Below are positions 24,425 to 32,240 of a stretch of 43,417 nt of DNA, piece by piece. The notes under the pieces were generated by a model, which saw nothing but the letters and a program-made list of their open reading frames with translations, ran no database searches and had not been told where the DNA came from. Made by a program: the position numbers and the translations under genes. The stretch lies in assembly GCA_023245235.1 (NCBI GenBank), contig JAHFKT010000005.1:3073-46489 (forward strand). The letters are read 5' to 3'. The DNA comes from Candidatus Yanofskyibacteriota bacterium (GTDB taxonomy: Bacteria; Patescibacteriota; Minisyncoccia; 2-02-FULL-40-12; GWA2-44-9). Position 1 is the first letter of the stretch. The number at the start of each line of letters is the position of its first letter.

Positions 24425-25432
24425 CTATAGTTGTGCTACAAGCAGGACATGCTTCAACAGCATCGCGGAGTAGCCCCATTCGTTGTCGTACCAGGAAAAT
24501 ACCTTGACCAAGTTGCCGTCGGCAACACGGGTCAGGGCCAGATCAACAATGGAACCGTATTCGGTGGCCAGAATATCCGTGGAGACGAGCGGTTCTTCGG
24601 TCACGGTCAGTATCCCCTGCCATTCGGGAGCCGCCGCCGCTTTTTTGAAAATATCGTTGACCTCTTCTTTCGTTGTCGGGCGGGATGCAATGAACGTAAC
24701 GTCGATGAGCGAACCGGAAAGCACCGGCACGCGGATGGCGATGCCGTCGAACTTGCCCTCAAGCGCGGTGATGACCCGGGTCGTAGCTTTGGCGGCGCCG
24801 GTTGTGGACGGTACGATATTGGCCGCAGCGGCGCGGGCCCGGCGGAAGTCGTCTTTTTTATCAGGACCGTCAACGAGACCCTGGGTCGCGGTATAGCCGT
24901 GGACGGTAGTAAGCAGGGCTTTCTCGATGCCGAGACTGTTCATCATGACCGAGATGACCGGATTGGTGGCATTAGTGGTGCATGAAGCGTTGGAGGTGAT
25001 CTTGTCTTTGCTTAAAACATCAACGCCGACATTCGGAGTGGCGGTCGGAGTAACATCGTCATGCGCCGGAGCGGTGATGACTACGCGCTTAGCCCCTGCG
25101 TTCAGGTGTACAACCGCCTTATCCCTGGAGTCAAAGACGCCGGTCGATTCTATCACGACATCAATGTTCAGGTCTTTCCAGGGCAGTTTGGAGGGATCTT
25201 TCTCCTGCAACAGAGCTATTTCTTTGCCGTCGACTATCATTTTACTGTCGGCCAGCTGGACCGGCTTGTTGTAGCGGCCGTAGACGCTGTCGTACTTCAA
25301 AAGATAGGCCAGGTTAGCCGCCGTACCAAGGTCGTTGATTGCCACGATCTCGATCTCGGGGTTACCGAACGCCTGCCTGAAAAATATCCTGCCGATCCGA
25401 CCAAAACCATTGATTGCGATACGTGTTGTCAT
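24425..25432 (-). CDS. gap: glyceraldehyde-3-phosphate dehydrogenase
   Basis: Glycolytic NAD-dependent oxidation of glyceraldehyde-3-phosphate. The 335 residues have the Rossmann start INGFGRIGR, the NAD-preferring acidic residue in AINDLG, catalytic C151 in SNASCTTNATNP (the usual second Cys of SCTTNC is Ala) and H in TVHGYTATQ. The C-terminus WYDNEWGYSAMLLKHV is canonical. The start is 25432, MTTRIAINGFG, not the longer frame to 25480. A TATCAT box lies a few nt before the ATG, again near-leaderless. Followed by the transketolase N-half. Confidence 0.96.
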   Translation of the reverse strand: MTTRIAINGFGRIGRIFFRQAFGNPEIEIVAINDLGTAANLAYLLKYDSVYGRYNKPVQLADSKMIVDGKEIALLQEKDPSKLPWKDLNIDVVIESTGVFDSRDKAVVHLNAGAKRVVITAPAHDDVTPTATPNVGVDVLSKDKITSNASCTTNATNPVISVMMNSLGIEKALLTTVHGYTATQGLVDGPDKKDDFRRARAAAANIVPSTTGAAKATTRVITALEGKFDGIAIRVPVLSGSLIDVTFIASRPTTKEEVNDIFKKAAAAPEWQGILTVTEEPLVSTDILATEYGSIVDLALTRVADGNLVKVFSWYDNEWGYSAMLLKHVLLVAQL

Positions 25433-25451
25433 ATATAAATGATAGCAAAAA

Positions 25452-25492
25452 CAAAAAAAGCCCGCCAGCCGAGATATCAATAATCCAGGCGG
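25452..25492 (-). terminator. probable rnhB terminator
   Basis: Stem ccgcc/ggcgg with a large, partly pairable loop holding the rnhB stop codon, followed on the minus strand by T7GT5. Confidence 0.55.
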
Positions 25493-26109
25493 AATGAGCG
25501 TCGGTGTATGGGCGAGGGTCCCAGGGCAGCCAGTCGGACCTGATGGTATTTAGTGGCATAACCCTTGTGTTTCTCGAATCCATAGCCCGGATAACGCCTG
25601 GCATAGTTGTCCATCATCTTATCCCTATAAACCTTGGCGATTATCGAAGCGCAGGCAATGGCGAATACCTTCCGGTCTCCTTTCACGATAGCCCGCTGGT
25701 CGTGTTTTAATCCTTGTATCGTTCCCCTCCCGTCCACGAGGACTATTGTTCTGAGGGGTATGGCCGGTTGTATCTTCCCGACCGCGATGCCCATGGCCCG
25801 GTGCGCCGCTTGGTAAATATTGATCCTGTCTATAGTTTTCGGATATGAATACGCGACCGCATGGGCAAAGTTCTTCTGGGCCAGAAGCTCCTGCGCGAAC
25901 ATTTCCCGTTGATGGGGCAGTAACAGCTTGGACTCGCGCAGCCAATGCAATTTTTTATGATGTTTCTTATAGAACGTGTTGGTGATACCGACCGCGCATA
26001 CTACGACCGGGCCGGCTAAGCATCCGACACCGACCTCATCGACGGCGCAAATATATCCGTAGCCGGAATCAAATAATTTACGCTCTAATGTCTTACGGGG
26101 TAGTTTCAT
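25477..26109 (-). CDS. rnhB: ribonuclease HII
   Basis: Cleaves RNA-DNA hybrids and single ribonucleotides in DNA. The 210-residue protein keeps metal ligands D24 and E25, the VDGR strand, KGD and ASIIAKVYRD with its Asp, and the C-terminal Y..HKGYATK.H segment. The motif that recognises the ribonucleotide 2'-OH is normally DEVGRG; here it is DEVGVG, so Arg is replaced by V28. The rest is conserved, so the gene looks functional but may differ in junction specificity. It follows the terminator at 26117-26143, so it has its own transcription start. Confidence 0.94.
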   Translation of the reverse strand: MKLPRKTLERKLFDSGYGYICAVDEVGVGCLAGPVVVCAVGITNTFYKKHHKKLHWLRESKLLLPHQREMFAQELLAQKNFAHAVAYSYPKTIDRINIYQAAHRAMGIAVGKIQPAIPLRTIVLVDGRGTIQGLKHDQRAIVKGDRKVFAIACASIIAKVYRDKMMDNYARRYPGYGFEKHKGYATKYHQVRLAALGPSPIHRRSFRLDY

Positions 26110-26116
26110 TGAATCA

Positions 26117-26143
26117 AAAGCCGATCGCTAGGATGATCGGCTT
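26117..26143 (-). terminator. terminator of the unknown gene pair 27225-26156
   Basis: Perfect 10-bp arms around a 7-nt loop, with T4 following on the minus strand, 12 nt after the stop. Confidence 0.75.
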
Positions 26144-26155
26144 TATTGTAATCAT

Positions 26156-26470
26156 TTATTGAATGGCGTCCAGCTTTTTATCTGTCGCATCGGCAATGGC
26201 ATCGGCCTCTTTATCGAGCTGGTCCAGAGTGGCGGTATACTCGTGGTCGGCAGCATCCAGCTCGACTCTCGCCTTCTGGATCATCGGCGCGACAACGGTT
26301 TCGATCTGATTGCTGATATCCCGCTCCTTGCCGTTCACAAAATCGCTGAATATCTTTTTTCTCTGGTCCTCGCTTAGCATCGGGTCCTGTATCTTTGAGA
26401 GCAGGAACAGCTTCTCCTCGTCGGGCAGTTGCAGTTCTTTGATAAAATCGATGAGTTTTGAGTAATCCAT
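26156..26470 (-). CDS. hypothetical all-helical protein, 104 residues
   Basis: No family recognised. Acidic, no cysteine, no membrane span; the first 45 residues (LIDFIKELQLPDEEKLFLLSK) and the last 50 (coiled-coil-like VELDAADHEYTATLDQLDK) are helical. It follows the next gene by 2 nt and shares its promoter, so the two are likely partners. Terminated by a clear hairpin. Confidence 0.75.
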   Translation of the reverse strand: MDYSKLIDFIKELQLPDEEKLFLLSKIQDPMLSEDQRKKIFSDFVNGKERDISNQIETVVAPMIQKARVELDAADHEYTATLDQLDKEADAIADATDKKLDAIQ

Positions 26471-26472
26471 GA

Positions 26473-27225
26473 TTACGCGGCTGCCGATATAAGACCGAGT
26501 TCGATGAGTTGTTGCTTCAGTTTAATATTCTCCTGGCGGACCCTGAGCAATTCCCGGTATGCCGCATTAAGCCGTTCTTCCCGGATCAGATCGGCCAGGA
26601 CGTCGGATTGGCGTTTATCAAACCGGGCATACGCGACGGTGGCGCGTTCCTCAACGCCGTCGAGCTGGCCGGCGGCTTCAGGCAAAAATCCGTATTCCTG
26701 CATGGGGATACTGGTAAATGCCCTCTCCATCACTCCGGCCACGCTGCTGGCGACTTTTTCAAATTTCTCTCCCGCCTTTCTTTTCGCAATATCGGGAGCA
26801 TGCCGATAAAACTCCATACTGTGTTCGGCAAGTTCCGGCACGGACCACACGAACCGGGAGGTCTCCTCTTTTGTCCGCGTCCAGGCTTTCTTGCCGGCCT
26901 TATATGCCGCTTTAATGTAACTGCCGCCGAGGTTCTCGACAGTCCTGCTCTTCCATGAGGCTACTCTCTCCCGGAATCGTTCCCGGCGGGCTTCGCCTTC
27001 GGCCGTGAGTTCCTTGTACGACTTTGGTTCAAATTCTTCCGAGCCGAGCGGTTTGTGCTCGAACATTTTATATTCCTGAATTTCCGGAACGGGTTTGCTG
27101 ACGTCTGCGATCGGGATTTCGATTATTTTTCCGTCTTCAATCCTAAAACCCTTCACTTCTCCACTAGTGTCTTTGGGCGATGGTTTTCCCGGCTCTTCGC
27201 GTAAGTATTTACCGATTGATTCCAT
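26473..27225 (-). CDS. hypothetical charged helical protein, 250 residues
   Basis: No family recognised. An N-terminal disordered, Pro/Lys/Glu-rich part (about 1-70) is followed by long basic and acidic helices, with WKSRTVENLGGSYIKAAYKAGKKAW and a final coiled coil (RQENIKLKQQLIELGL). No signal peptide or membrane span. A promoter with 17-bp spacing ends 8 nt before the ATG. Cytoplasmic structural or scaffold function is possible but unproven. Operon partner 2 nt downstream. Confidence 0.75.
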   Translation of the reverse strand: MESIGKYLREEPGKPSPKDTSGEVKGFRIEDGKIIEIPIADVSKPVPEIQEYKMFEHKPLGSEEFEPKSYKELTAEGEARRERFRERVASWKSRTVENLGGSYIKAAYKAGKKAWTRTKEETSRFVWSVPELAEHSMEFYRHAPDIAKRKAGEKFEKVASSVAGVMERAFTSIPMQEYGFLPEAAGQLDGVEERATVAYARFDKRQSDVLADLIREERLNAAYRELLRVRQENIKLKQQLIELGLISAAA

Positions 27226-27233
27226 GTACTCTC

Positions 27234-27262
27234 ATACTGCCCTGAATTGAGGCGTAGTTCAA
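27234..27262 (-). promoter_or_regulatory. promoter of the unknown gene pair, near-leaderless
   Basis: Minus strand TTGAAC, 17 bp, CAGTAT, then 8 nt to the ATG at 27225. Confidence 0.5.
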
Positions 27263-27315
27263 TATTGTTTATGCACAAGCTTCCATGATAATCTTAACGT
27301 AAGTACCTTTATACA

Positions 27316-27585
27316 ATGCCCGTCCCCGAAGAGATACTGCGACTATTACAGCGGTTGGCGGGCTGTTCGTGGGGCCTGACCCTCACGTACGATCCGGATG
27401 CGCTCTGCGATGTCTGCCACAAAAAAGACCGCGTGAAGCGGCACTATCTGATGAAATGGACGCTCTGCGAGTCCTGCTACGGGCATGGTTGGCGGCCGCC
27501 CAGATACATCAAGATCTGCGGCGATACAAAATTCCTTACCTACACGACCGCGACATGCTCGCTTACCGTCCCCTTTCCCGGATAA
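27316..27585 (+). CDS. small zinc-ribbon protein
   Basis: 89 residues with CDVC...CESC (31-34 and 51-54 approximately) separated by 16 residues, a plausible zinc ribbon, followed by a Trp/Arg-rich basic stretch (YGHGWRPPRYIK). No family name assigned. A GATAAT box with TTGTTT 16 bp upstream lies 18 nt before the ATG. Its last 23 nt overlap the convergent TrmH-type gene. An overlapping minus-strand frame (27346-27588) lacks motifs and is rejected. Confidence 0.65.
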   Translation: MPVPEEILRLLQRLAGCSWGLTLTYDPDALCDVCHKKDRVKRHYLMKWTLCESCYGHGWRPPRYIKICGDTKFLTYTTATCSLTVPFPG

Positions 27586-28024
27586 CATATGCGGCTATTC
27601 CGAATGCAACCGCGACATTCAAGCTTTCTTTTCGGCCATACATGGGTATGGCTATTGTTTTATCCGAACGGCGCAATAACTCTTCCGGCAGCCCGTCGAC
27701 TTCGTTGCCGATGATAACGGCAACAGGAAACTCCGGCTTGAGCTCAAAAATGTCTTTAGCGCCTTTGGTTTTTTCCAGTGCGATCATCCGATAGCCCTCC
27801 TTTTTTAACTGTTCGATAAGCCGCCAGGTCTGGCGGTGATATTCCCACGGCACGGCGTTCTCGGCTCCGAGGGCGGTTTTGGATATTTTCTCATGCGGCG
27901 GCCGGGGCGTGATACCGCAGAGATACAGCTTGGAAATACCGGCCCCATCGGCGGTGCGGAAGATCGAGCCGACATTCTCCCTGCTCCGTATGTTGTGCAT
28001 AATTGCAACGATCTTTTTATCCAT
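27563..28024 (-). CDS. SpoU/TrmH-family RNA 2'-O-methyltransferase
   Basis: Methylates ribose 2'-OH in tRNA or rRNA using SAM, with a knotted SPOUT fold. The three motifs are all present: NVGSIFRTADGAG (about 17-29), IIGNEVDGLP (about 104-113) and IPMYGRKESLNVAVAFGIAAY (about 126-146). At 153 residues it has only the catalytic domain, so the target (tRNA G18, position 34, or rRNA) cannot be named. Divergent from the SIMPL gene; its start abuts the palindromic element. Confidence 0.92.
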   Translation of the reverse strand: MDKKIVAIMHNIRSRENVGSIFRTADGAGISKLYLCGITPRPPHEKISKTALGAENAVPWEYHRQTWRLIEQLKKEGYRMIALEKTKGAKDIFELKPEFPVAVIIGNEVDGLPEELLRRSDKTIAIPMYGRKESLNVAVAFGIAAYVIRERGR

Positions 28025-28049
28025 AATATGGTAGTATGTATATCATGAA

Positions 28050-28122
28050 TCCCGTACGAAGTCCCGCTCGCCGGCCAAAGGCAGACGAGTCCCGCGGACC
28101 CCGGCGGGCTACTTCGTACGGG
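28050..28122. mobile_element. palindrome-ended MITE-like insertion, about 73 bp
   Basis: Perfect 12-bp terminal inverted repeats (28051-28062 and 28111-28122, cccgtacgaagt and complement) with further imperfect pairing inward, and a central segment aggcagacgagtcccgc. It is flanked by the direct repeat ATGAA (28045-28049 and 28123-28127), like a 5-bp target-site duplication. No transposase is inside, so it would be non-autonomous. Confidence 0.55.
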
Positions 28123-28887
28123 ATGAACACATCATTTAAACCACTCGTTTGGGCAGGCAGTGCGGTACTGGTCATTTTAGCGGTTTTCCTCCTGGCGGAA
28201 ACGAATCAGGTCGTGAATACGGCCGCGACCACGAACACGGTCTCATTCAGCGGTGAAGGCAAGATCTCCGCCGTGCCGGATATCGCAACTATCTCGGCAA
28301 CTGTGCTCACTCAGGCCGCCGATACGAAAGTCGCCCAGGACGACAACGCCAAGAAATCCAACGCCGTTACTGATTTTCTTAAAAAACAAGGAATAGCCGA
28401 CAAAGATATCAAGACGAGCGGGTACAATATCTATCCTCAATACAGCTATCCCCGGCCATGTCCTCTCAATAGTACTTTTCCGTGCGTAGAAAATCAGCAG
28501 CAGATCACGAGCTATCAAGTCATCCAGTCGTTCGATATAAAAGTCCGGGACCTGACAAAAATAGGTACCCTTCTGTCCGGTTTGGTTTCGGCCGGCGCCA
28601 ATCAGGTCAACAACCTCGGTCTCCAGATCGAGAATCCGGATGCCCTGAAATCCCAGGCCCGCCAGCTGGCCATCGATGACGCAAAGAAAAAAGCGACCGA
28701 ACTCGAGAGTCAGGTCGGCATCCGACTTGGCCGCATCGTGAACTTTTCGGAAAATACCGGCGGCTACTATCCGCAACCGATGGCATTTGAGGCCAAAGGC
28801 TTGGGTGGCGGAGCAGCCGCTCCGGATATCTCTCCCGGTCAGAACGACATCACTGTAGACGTCAGCATCACCTATCAGATCAAGTAA
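28123..28887 (+). CDS. SIMPL-domain (DUF541) exported protein
   Basis: 254 residues from 28123. A membrane anchor or signal segment (WAGSAVLVILAVFLLA, about 8-24) precedes a SIMPL domain: VSFSGEGKISAVPDIATISATV, then VTDFLKKQGIADKDIKTSGYNIYPQY, and ARQLAIDDAKKKATELESQVGIRLG near the end. SIMPL proteins are periplasmic or surface proteins of unclear role. The longer in-frame start at 28045 would translate the palindromic element (MNPVRSPARRPK...); ATG 28123 gives a cleaner signal. Both ATGs belong to the ATGAA direct repeats, so the original start may have been copied. Confidence 0.85.
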   Translation: MNTSFKPLVWAGSAVLVILAVFLLAETNQVVNTAATTNTVSFSGEGKISAVPDIATISATVLTQAADTKVAQDDNAKKSNAVTDFLKKQGIADKDIKTSGYNIYPQYSYPRPCPLNSTFPCVENQQQITSYQVIQSFDIKVRDLTKIGTLLSGLVSAGANQVNNLGLQIENPDALKSQARQLAIDDAKKKATELESQVGIRLGRIVNFSENTGGYYPQPMAFEAKGLGGGAAAPDISPGQNDITVDVSITYQIK

Positions 28888-29046
28888 ATGCGCAGGAGAA
28901 CGATCATTTATTTCGTCGTCATAGTTTTCCTCGTTATCGTTTTCTGGGGCCTCCTTGTACAACTGCCGGCCTGGACGTGGCCCGTTATCGGCATAGCCGT
29001 ATACCTTGGTAAACAATATCTGGAGCTTGGAAAGATTAAGTTCTGA
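28888..29046 (+). CDS. small membrane protein, 52 residues
   Basis: Starts immediately after the SIMPL stop (3-nt spacing, GTAAATG). Encodes MRRRTIIYFVVIVFLVIVFW followed by a second hydrophobic stretch (WPVIGIAVYLGKQY), so it is a one- or two-span protein with basic N-terminus. Translational coupling with the SIMPL gene and a terminator directly after the stop support it being real. Function unknown. Confidence 0.7.
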   Translation: MRRRTIIYFVVIVFLVIVFWGLLVQLPAWTWPVIGIAVYLGKQYLELGKIKF

Positions 29047-29086
29047 TAATCAAAAAGCCCGCCGGACGGCGGGCTTTTTGATTATC
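29045..29086. terminator. bidirectional terminator, small membrane gene / secreted gene
   Basis: Perfect 19-bp arms with loop ggac; it starts in the TGA of the 52-residue gene. Its core and flank are repeated at 30431-30498. Confidence 0.85.
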
Positions 29087-29119
29087 AATTTTGTACAGTT
29101 CACCAGCTACGGAAGGTTT
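29082..29119 (+). repeat. direct repeat copy A of the 16S trailer stem
   Basis: 38 bp matching 30461-30498 with one mismatch, preceded in both places by a related terminator hairpin with core gcccgccgga. Includes the stop codon region of the secreted gene. Confidence 0.9.
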
Positions 29120-30296
29120 AACGCCTTAAAGAGAAACTGCCGAAACAACCGAAATTATCTTTATACGTTCCGCTCCCGGTATTGGTAGTCGAGTTAAGCG
29201 TTCCGGAATATGAGGCCGACAGTCCGGAATAACTCCAAGTTCCGCTAAAATGTCCGGAGTTATTGACGGTACCGGTTCCGGGAACCTTCACCCCTTTATT
29301 TATAGCGTAGCCTATGACGCTACCATTGCTACTGACGCTCAGACTCGCACTCCCTCCCGGCTTGCAGTCGGGACCGGTCAGAGAATTCGGAGTATAAGAA
29401 CCGTTCCACTCTCCGGCAAATTGTGCCACGGTCGAAGAAGGCTGGGCTGATGAAGTGGATGTAGCTTGCGGGGCGGAAGGCTTAGAACTGGGAGCAGCGG
29501 GAAGCAGGGCCGGCGTAGGTGACGGTGAATAGGAGGGAGCCGGTGATGAAGCGGTATGAACCGTCGTAGTACAGCCATCGGTGTTGACCGAAACGGCGGA
29601 TGTAACGACGTTGATAATATGAGCACTGCGCCTGATCTGCACGGAAGAATCACCGGAAGAGACGGAGATTGCCTGATCTGCGCTGACATCAGCTTTGATC
29701 TGTGCTGCGATCTGATTGCTGTCCGATCTGAACAGGAATGCGTACCATGGCAATGTTACGGCGACATTGCCGTCCGCTGAGACCTGGACGGTTCCGTTAA
29801 GATCAGAGCTGAAAATACCGAGGAACCGGGCGGGTTGTGTGTACTGGACCTCAACTGTCGCACCGGGAGTCGAGATCGTTTTTAAACCGGAACAATTCTC
29901 CAGAACCAATTGCTTGTAGCTGTTCAGGTCGCTGTCTGATCTGATCAGGGCATCCGTACCGCCCTGAAGAGAAACTATTGCGTCCATGGCGGACTTACCC
30001 AAAGCCCCGCGGCTGACCTGTACATCCAAACCATCGTTCGTTTGTACTTGGATATTCTGCCCGCCAATATTGACGTTCAGGGTATTGTTGCCCGTCGTAA
30101 CATTCAACTCTTGGCCGCCGGGATACTGGATGTTCACATTACTGCCATTTTGGTCGACATTAATGGTCCTCCCCGGCAGGGTGACACTGACGGCGAAGAC
30201 TTCAATAGTAGGCGTGAACGCTAAAGCTACCGCTACAAAAAGGCCGAAATATCGAGTAGCAGGGGCATATTTGCTCAGTTTGTTCAGTTTGTTCAT
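29118..30296 (-). CDS. secreted protein with beta-rich domains and Ser/Pro linker
   Basis: 392 residues. Signal peptide with hydrophobic core YFGLFVAVALAFTP (cleavage near FAVSVTL), then a repetitive beta segment (RTINVDQNGSNVNIQYPGGQ, NTLNVNIGGQNIQV), a helical/beta middle with one CSG cysteine, a Pro/Ser/Ala linker (about 250-300) and a C-terminal beta domain with two cysteines (AQFAGEWNGSYTP...FGCFGSFSL). Family not recognised. A TATAAT box lies 48 nt upstream (30345-30350, minus). The gene sits between two copies of the 16S trailer and terminator, which suggests insertion by a duplication. Confidence 0.85.
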   Translation of the reverse strand: MNKLNKLSKYAPATRYFGLFVAVALAFTPTIEVFAVSVTLPGRTINVDQNGSNVNIQYPGGQELNVTTGNNTLNVNIGGQNIQVQTNDGLDVQVSRGALGKSAMDAIVSLQGGTDALIRSDSDLNSYKQLVLENCSGLKTISTPGATVEVQYTQPARFLGIFSSDLNGTVQVSADGNVAVTLPWYAFLFRSDSNQIAAQIKADVSADQAISVSSGDSSVQIRRSAHIINVVTSAVSVNTDGCTTTVHTASSPAPSYSPSPTPALLPAAPSSKPSAPQATSTSSAQPSSTVAQFAGEWNGSYTPNSLTGPDCKPGGSASLSVSSNGSVIGYAINKGVKVPGTGTVNNSGHFSGTWSYSGLSASYSGTLNSTTNTGSGTYKDNFGCFGSFSLRR

Positions 30297-30430
30297 GTGA
30301 TGTGCGGCTCACCTTATGGTAGGCCGGATTAATGCTTTTACTTTATTATATCGAGAAAACAAAGGTAATAAGAGGTTCCGGTGTGGATAAAGAATGGCCG
30401 GTCTTAGGGTATTTTGGGATCATGCAAAAC

Positions 30431-30460
30431 GCAAAGGCCCGCCGGAAGGCGGGCCTTTGC
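30431..30460 (-). terminator. 16S rRNA terminator
   Basis: Perfect 13-bp arms with loop ggaa, directly after the processing-stem sequence, followed on the minus strand by cgTTTTgc. It ends the 16S unit before any tRNA or 23S gene. Confidence 0.75.
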
Positions 30461-30498
30461 TTATCAATTTTGTACAGTTAACCAGCTACGGAAGGTTT
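30461..30498 (+). repeat. direct repeat copy B / 16S trailer processing stem
   Basis: 30461-30485 on the minus strand is complementary to the 16S leader (32241-32265) over 25 bp, with two G-U pairs: the classic shape of a pre-rRNA stem cut by RNase III. The same 38 bp recurs at 29082-29119. Confidence 0.8.
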
Positions 30499-30725
30499 TA
30501 GTTCCCTTCTTACGAACTCCGATTTCGCGGTCGGACCCCGCATAGCCTTGCGGCTATATCGACTTCTTTATTTGAGGTCAGAGCGTTTGATGTGAGAAAT
30601 TAGAAACTAATTTCCCGTCTCTCATCTCCTACCTTCTAACCTTTCTACAATATAGACAGTGAGCGCTTCTTTCATGGCCACCGTGAGGCGGCTTAAAATA
30701 GTGCTGAGCTGCTAAAAAAATATAG
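30499..30725 (-). other. structured 16S trailer, no gene seen
   Basis: No ORF of interest and no tRNA. On the minus strand three hairpins are visible: 30677-30692 (gccgcc/ggtggc, loop TCAC), 30589-30626 (long imperfect stem) and 30542-30557 (atagcc GCAA ggctat, a GNRA tetraloop), plus a weaker one near 30523. Unusually long for a trailer. Confidence 0.5.
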
Positions 30726-32199
30726 AAAGGAGGTGATCCAAGACCAGCTTCCGCTAGCCTTGCCTTGTTACGACTTAGTCCCTGTCACTGAGCCTACCGT
30801 GTTCCCAATAAATTTTGGATCTTCGGGTATTCCCAGCTCCCTTGACTTGACGGGCAGTGAGTGCAAAATTCGAGAACGTATTCACCGCTGCGTTCTGATC
30901 AGCGATTACTAGCGATTCCAGCTTCAAGGAGGCAAGTTTCAGCCTCCTATCCGAACTGAGGACGCTTTTGATGGGATTAGCTCCCCCTCGCGGGTTGGCG
31001 ACCCATTGTAACGTCCATTGTATCATGTGTGTAGCCCAAGGCATCAGAGGGCCACGCTGACTTGACGTCATCCCCACCTTCCTCTCGCTTACGCGAGCAG
31101 TTTTGCCTGACACGTATAACAGACAATGGGGGTTGCGCTCGTTAATCCACTTAAGGAAACCATTCACATGACGAGCTGACGACAGCCGTGCAGCACCTGT
31201 CCAGCACCCTCGAAGGCGACTCCGTTTCTGGAGCTTGCAGCTGGATTTCAAGCCTTGGTGAGGTTCCTCGCTTAGAGTCGAATTGAACCACATGATCCAC
31301 CGCTTGTGCGAATTCCCGCCTATTTCTTTGAGTTTTAATCTTGCGATCGTACTTCCCAGGCAACACACTTAACGCGTTAGCTTCGCCACTGGAAGGGTCG
31401 ATGCTCCCAATAGCTAGTGTGTAACGTTTAGGGCGTGGACTACAAGGGTATCTAATCCTTTTTGATCCCCACGCTTTAGTGATTGACCGTCAGCAGAGCA
31501 CTAGCAGACTGCTTTCGCTTTTGGTGTTCCGTGCAATATCAATGGATTTCACCCCTACACTGCACGTTCCGTCTGCCTCTTACCCGCTCTAGTCGTGCCG
31601 TTTCCAACGCGGTCTCATCGTTGAGCAATGAGATTTAACATTGGACTAGCATGACCGGATGCTCACGTTTTACGCCCAGTAATTCCGGATAACGCTCGGG
31701 GTCCTCGTATTACCGCTGCTGCTGGCACGAGGTTAGCAACCCCTTATTCTTGTGGTACCGTCAAAGTTCTTCCCACACAAAAGCAGTTTACAGGCCGAAG
31801 CCCTTCTTCCTGCACGCGGCGTCGCTCGATCAGGCTTTCGCCCATTGTCGAATATTCTCGACTGCTGCCACCCGTAGGTGTACGAACCGTATCTCAGTTT
31901 CGTCGTTGAGGGTCGTGCTCTCACACCCCCTACCCGTCATAGCCTTGGTGGGCCGTTACCCCGCCAACAAGCTGATAGGACCTAGGCTCCTCTCAAAGCG
32001 TCTTGCGACTTTACTCTTGCGAGACTATCGGGAATTAGCCAATCTTTCGACTGGTTGTGCCCGACTTCGAGGCAGATACCAAGGTGTTACTAACTCGTTC
32101 GCCACTATGCAGAGTATTGCTACCCTGCACCGTTCGACTTGCATGCCTTATCCACGCCGCCAGCGTTCATCCTGAGCCAGAATCAAACTCTCTTAAGAA
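30726..32199 (-). rRNA. rrs: 16S ribosomal RNA
   Basis: Complete small-subunit rRNA, about 1474 nt, from AGAGTTTGATTCTGGCTCAG (27F site) to the anti-Shine-Dalgarno GGATCACCTCCTTT. No intron: distances between landmarks are close to E. coli, with about 45 nt lost in the 5' domain. It differs at sites usually considered universal: GTGCCAGCAGCAGCGG in the 530 loop and GCACTCACTGCCCGTC at the 1392-1407 site. Most of these changes are paired with compensating changes. The gene is not followed by tRNA or 23S. Ends are inferred from landmarks and may be off by a few nt. Confidence 0.97.
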
Positions 32200-32240
32200 A
32201 TCTCGGTAACCGTTAAAAACGATTACCTAGACTAAATTCA

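Noticed and set aside
28243-29016. 257-residue minus-strand frame antisense to the SIMPL gene
   Set aside because: The plus-strand frame has a clear SIMPL domain and membrane segment; the antisense frame has no motif.
30775-32175. Several frames of up to 197 residues inside the 16S gene
   Set aside because: They lie in an rRNA gene with landmarks from end to end.
30726-32199. Self-splicing intron in the 16S gene, common in CPR
   Set aside because: Landmark spacing is close to normal and total length is about 1474 nt.
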